Origin: CALJFL01 sp047633055
GTDB taxonomy: Bacteria; Pseudomonadota; Gammaproteobacteria; Pseudomonadales; Halieaceae
Reading direction: 5' to 3'
Assembly (NCBI GenBank): GCA_047633055.1
Contig: JBLIEI010000004.1
Span: 1-64,000 of the forward strand
Length of the DNA: 64,000 nucleotides
Position numbers and translations under genes: made by a program. The notes under the pieces were generated by a model, which worked only from the letters and a program-made list of their open reading frames with translations, was not told the origin of the DNA and did no database searches. Numbering within the stretch: position 1 is the stretch's first letter; every line of letters starts with the position of its first letter. Below are positions 61,952 to 64,000 of this stretch, piece by piece.

Positions 61952-62560
61952 ATGAAAATAGTACTTGCCCCAGCCCTACGCCTAGTTATCGCTTTACTTG
62001 CCCTGAGCTTTCTCGGGGCATGCGCCAGTGGCCCGCCCGAAACCAATGTTGACTTCAAACCTGATTATGATTTCAGCGGCGTCAAGAAGATTGGTTTCTT
62101 TAAGAACTCCGGAGAGGTGACCGGGGACAACCCGCTGCAACTGAGCGATATGCAAAAGAACCGAATTGACGCGGCTTTACAATTTGCCCTGGAGAACAAG
62201 GGCTTTCAGATGGTCGATGACCCCAGCCAGGCGGATATGCTTATCAGCTGGCATTTGATGACTCAGGAAAAAACCGATGTGCGAACCTATCAGACAGGAA
62301 TGTCCACCGGATACTACGGCGGCTACAATCGTTATAACCGCTACAGCGCTTACAATTGCTGGAACTGCGGTGGACAAACCGATGTCTCGGTAAAGAACTA
62401 CACACAAGGTTCTTTCTTCGTAGATATGATCGACCCAACGCTCAAGCAATCTGTGTGGCGCGGGGTCACACAATCGAAACTGAAAGGTGAGCACGGGGAA
62501 GATCAGGGCCGCTACAACGCCGCGGCCACATTGATGTTTGTTGAGTTCCCGCCCAATTAG
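61952..62560 (+). CDS. DUF4136-family lipoprotein
   Basis: A 202-residue lipoprotein: signal MKIVLAPALRLVIALLALSFLGAC ends in the lipobox GAC, then NVDFKPDYDFSGVKKIGFF and ALQFALENKGFQMVDDPSQADMLISWH, the DUF4136 landmarks. A Tyr/Asn/Gly-rich loop (GGYNRYNRYSAYNCWNCGG) precedes the last strand. Function unknown. Confidence 0.85.
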   Translation: MKIVLAPALRLVIALLALSFLGACASGPPETNVDFKPDYDFSGVKKIGFFKNSGEVTGDNPLQLSDMQKNRIDAALQFALENKGFQMVDDPSQADMLISWHLMTQEKTDVRTYQTGMSTGYYGGYNRYNRYSAYNCWNCGGQTDVSVKNYTQGSFFVDMIDPTLKQSVWRGVTQSKLKGEHGEDQGRYNAAATLMFVEFPPN

Positions 62561-62576
62561 TTCAGCGTCCTGCCCG

Positions 62577-62605
62577 CCGCCCCACCGGGTGGCGAGTGTT
62601 TTTGT
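62577..62605 (+). terminator. Probable terminator after the DUF4136 gene
   Basis: CGCC(C)CAC pairs with GTGGCG around a 3-base loop, and GTGTTTTTG follows within four bases. Lies in the short interval before the convergent cusA gene. Confidence 0.55.
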
Positions 62606-62645
62606 AGGGCGACAGATTTATTGCCAATAGCCGTCTACAGTGCTG

Positions 62646-64000
62646 CTATGTCAGTGCCACCGCCCTGCTTCTCCACAGTAAATAAATAACAGGTATCACC
62701 AGCAGTGTCAGCATAACGGTAGTAATGATTCCCCCGACCATTGGTGCCGCTAAACGACTCATAATCTCTGATCCAGTACCCGTGCCAAATAGTATGGGCA
62801 GCAAACCGGCTATTGTCGCAGAAGCCGTCATCAGCACGGGACGTACTCGTAAGCCAGCCCCGCGCAGCACGGCCTCCTTCAACATTGGCCTGCCTATGGC
62901 CGAAGACTCACCGCCATGATCATCCAGCAACGCTCTCCAAGCCTGGTCCAGATAAACGATCATAATGACACCTGTCTCCACTGCAACACCGGCCAAAGCA
63001 ACTATCCCGACACCTACCGCGATAGAGAAATTGTAATCCAACAAATACATTAACCAGATACTGCCAACCAGCGCTAACGGTAGGGCACCCATCAACATCC
63101 CCACCTGAACAAAGCTGCGGAAGTTCAGGTAGAGCAATATTACGATGATGGCCAAAGTTAGAGGCACTATATAGCTCAGACGATTTTTGGCCCGTTCCAT
63201 GTACTCATATTGGCCAGACCAACTAATGGAATATCCTGGAGGAAGCTTCACTTGCGATGCCACGATCTCCCGAGCATCGTCCACATAACTACCCACATCG
63301 ACTTTATTCAGGTCAACATAGGTCCAGCCATTCAAGCGCGCATTTTCGCTTTTTATCGCTGGAGGGCCGTCTTCGATCGATATAGTGGCGACATCACCCA
63401 GAGCAATATGTTGACCAACCGGGGTCATTACGGGAAGTAGAGCGAGGCTCTCAGGGGAGTCCCGGTAGGATTGCGGGTAGCGGACATTGACCGGATAGCG
63501 CTCTAAGCCCTCCACGGTCTGAGTTATATCCATACCACCAATGGCCATGGCAATTACCTGCTGTACGTCCGCGATATTAAGCCCATAGCGTGCCGCCCTA
63601 GCCCTGTCGATATCAACCTCGATGTAACGCCCACCTGCCACACGCTCCGAGTAAACTGAGGCTGTGCCCGGTACGTCTCGCAGCACCGCCTCTAGTTGCT
63701 GGCCTATCTCCTGAATAACCGTAAGATCAGGACCTGCCACTTTAATACCTACGGGAGTTTTAATACCCGTAGCGAGCATGTCGATACGCGTCTTTATAGG
63801 CATCACCCAGGCATTGGTCACACCAGGAATTTTCACCAGGTTATCCAATTCCTGCTCTAACTTCTCGGTGGTCATTCCCGGGCGCCACTGGCCTCGCGGC
63901 TTCAACTGAATGAACGTCTCTATCATGGTCAGAGGTGCCGCGTCAGTAGCGGTTTCCGCGCGCCCGACTTTTCCAAACACTGTGGCAACCTCAGGCACAG
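62646..64000 (-). CDS. cusA: CusA-type heavy-metal RND efflux pump, C-terminal part
   Basis: About 451 residues of the C-terminal half of a CusA/CzcA-type RND permease; the N-terminus lies outside the window, and the Met at 63998 is internal. VFGKVGRAETATDAAPL, the metal-binding Met-rich TP(V)GIKV loop, DIDRARAARYGLN, and the helices VGVGIVALAGVAVETGVIMIVYLDQA with the acidic TM4-like motif and GTGTGSEIMSRLAAPMVGG are diagnostic. It differs from the HAE-type RND at 3609-6725. Likely exports Cu(I)/Ag(I) or another metal. Confidence 0.93.
   Translation of the reverse strand, partial: VPEVATVFGKVGRAETATDAAPLTMIETFIQLKPRGQWRPGMTTEKLEQELDNLVKIPGVTNAWVMPIKTRIDMLATGIKTPVGIKVAGPDLTVIQEIGQQLEAVLRDVPGTASVYSERVAGGRYIEVDIDRARAARYGLNIADVQQVIAMAIGGMDITQTVEGLERYPVNVRYPQSYRDSPESLALLPVMTPVGQHIALGDVATISIEDGPPAIKSENARLNGWTYVDLNKVDVGSYVDDAREIVASQVKLPPGYSISWSGQYEYMERAKNRLSYIVPLTLAIIVILLYLNFRSFVQVGMLMGALPLALVGSIWLMYLLDYNFSIAVGVGIVALAGVAVETGVIMIVYLDQAWRALLDDHGGESSAIGRPMLKEAVLRGAGLRVRPVLMTASATIAGLLPILFGTGTGSEIMSRLAAPMVGGIITTVMLTLLVIPVIYLLWRSRAVALT

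Noticed and set aside
63996..64000. MPEVATVF as the true start of the right-end CusA protein
   Set aside because: Homologues continue upstream into the first porter domain; the Met is internal and the gene is cut by the window edge.
1..64000. CRISPR arrays, tRNA or rRNA genes, insertion sequences, prophage genes
   Set aside because: No spaced direct repeats, no recognisable RNA genes, no transposase or phage structural genes were seen by reading the sequence; a covariance-model search was not possible here.

Overview
The window is a dense, ordinary-looking stretch of a gammaproteobacterial chromosome. The gene orders argH / algZ-algR-hemC-hemD-hemX-hemY, lptM-lysA-dapF-DUF484-xerC-yigB, dsbB-rsd and trxA-rho-ubiD are those of Pseudomonas-like and marine gammaproteobacteria. 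Together with PHA-granule phasins, a RegB/RegA redox system, DUF1631 and DUF3187 proteins, a TorF-type porin and a KshA-like Rieske oxygenase, this suggests a marine member of Cellvibrionales (Halieaceae or relatives). That placement is inference from gene content and order; no rRNA or tRNA gene was seen. The window is cut at both ends inside genes: an LLM-class oxidoreductase at the left and a CusA-type RND pump at the right.

Layout: 1-3.6 kb, partial LLM oxidoreductase, hslO and pckA. 3.6-7.9 kb, a leftward membrane-fusion protein / RND pump pair. 8.2-10.7 kb, two phasins with basic tails at opposite ends, a TetR regulator and a peroxiredoxin. 10.7-14.3 kb, a leftward operon: anion symporter, Rieske oxygenase, PqiA-like protein, SRPBCC protein. 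14.4-20.5 kb, moaA, then a translationally coupled run of MoxR ATPase, CoxE-like VWA protein, tiny zinc-ribbon membrane protein, DUF1631 protein and PilZ protein. 20.5-28.7 kb, pilU, gshA, acpH, dsbB, rsd, a Mip-like FKBP lipoprotein, an ABC-F ATPase and a GIY-YIG protein. 28.8-32.3 kb, trxA, rho, ubiD. 32.4-40.9 kb, the leftward hem/alg block, rightward argH and a DUF3187 protein. 41-45.9 kb, the lysA-dapF-xerC operon behind a perfect 26-bp palindrome. 45.9-49.4 kb, a nitrogen-regulated leftward block (TorF porin, PII, AmtB, second PII, SHOCT lipoprotein) with a recognisable sigma-54 promoter and NtrC-type site. 49.4-51.3 kb, ubiK and comM. 51.3-53.9 kb, a tight CNNM / short Rho / flavin split-barrel operon. 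54-64 kb, rep, a DUF2235 hydrolase, regB-regA, a cytochrome c5, a GST, two lipoproteins and cusA.

The most unusual item is the second, short Rho-like ATPase (51918-52862). It keeps the complete Rho motor but has no N-terminal RNA-binding domain, sits in a compact operon with a CNNM membrane protein and a PNPOx-like protein, and lies in AT-richer DNA. The full-length rho is in the same window. Other points of interest are the mirror-image phasins (one with an apparent frameshift in its tail), two unexplained palindromic elements (25291-25452 and 41057-41121), and a complete nitrogen-control promoter in front of a porin. No CRISPR array, insertion sequence or prophage was seen.
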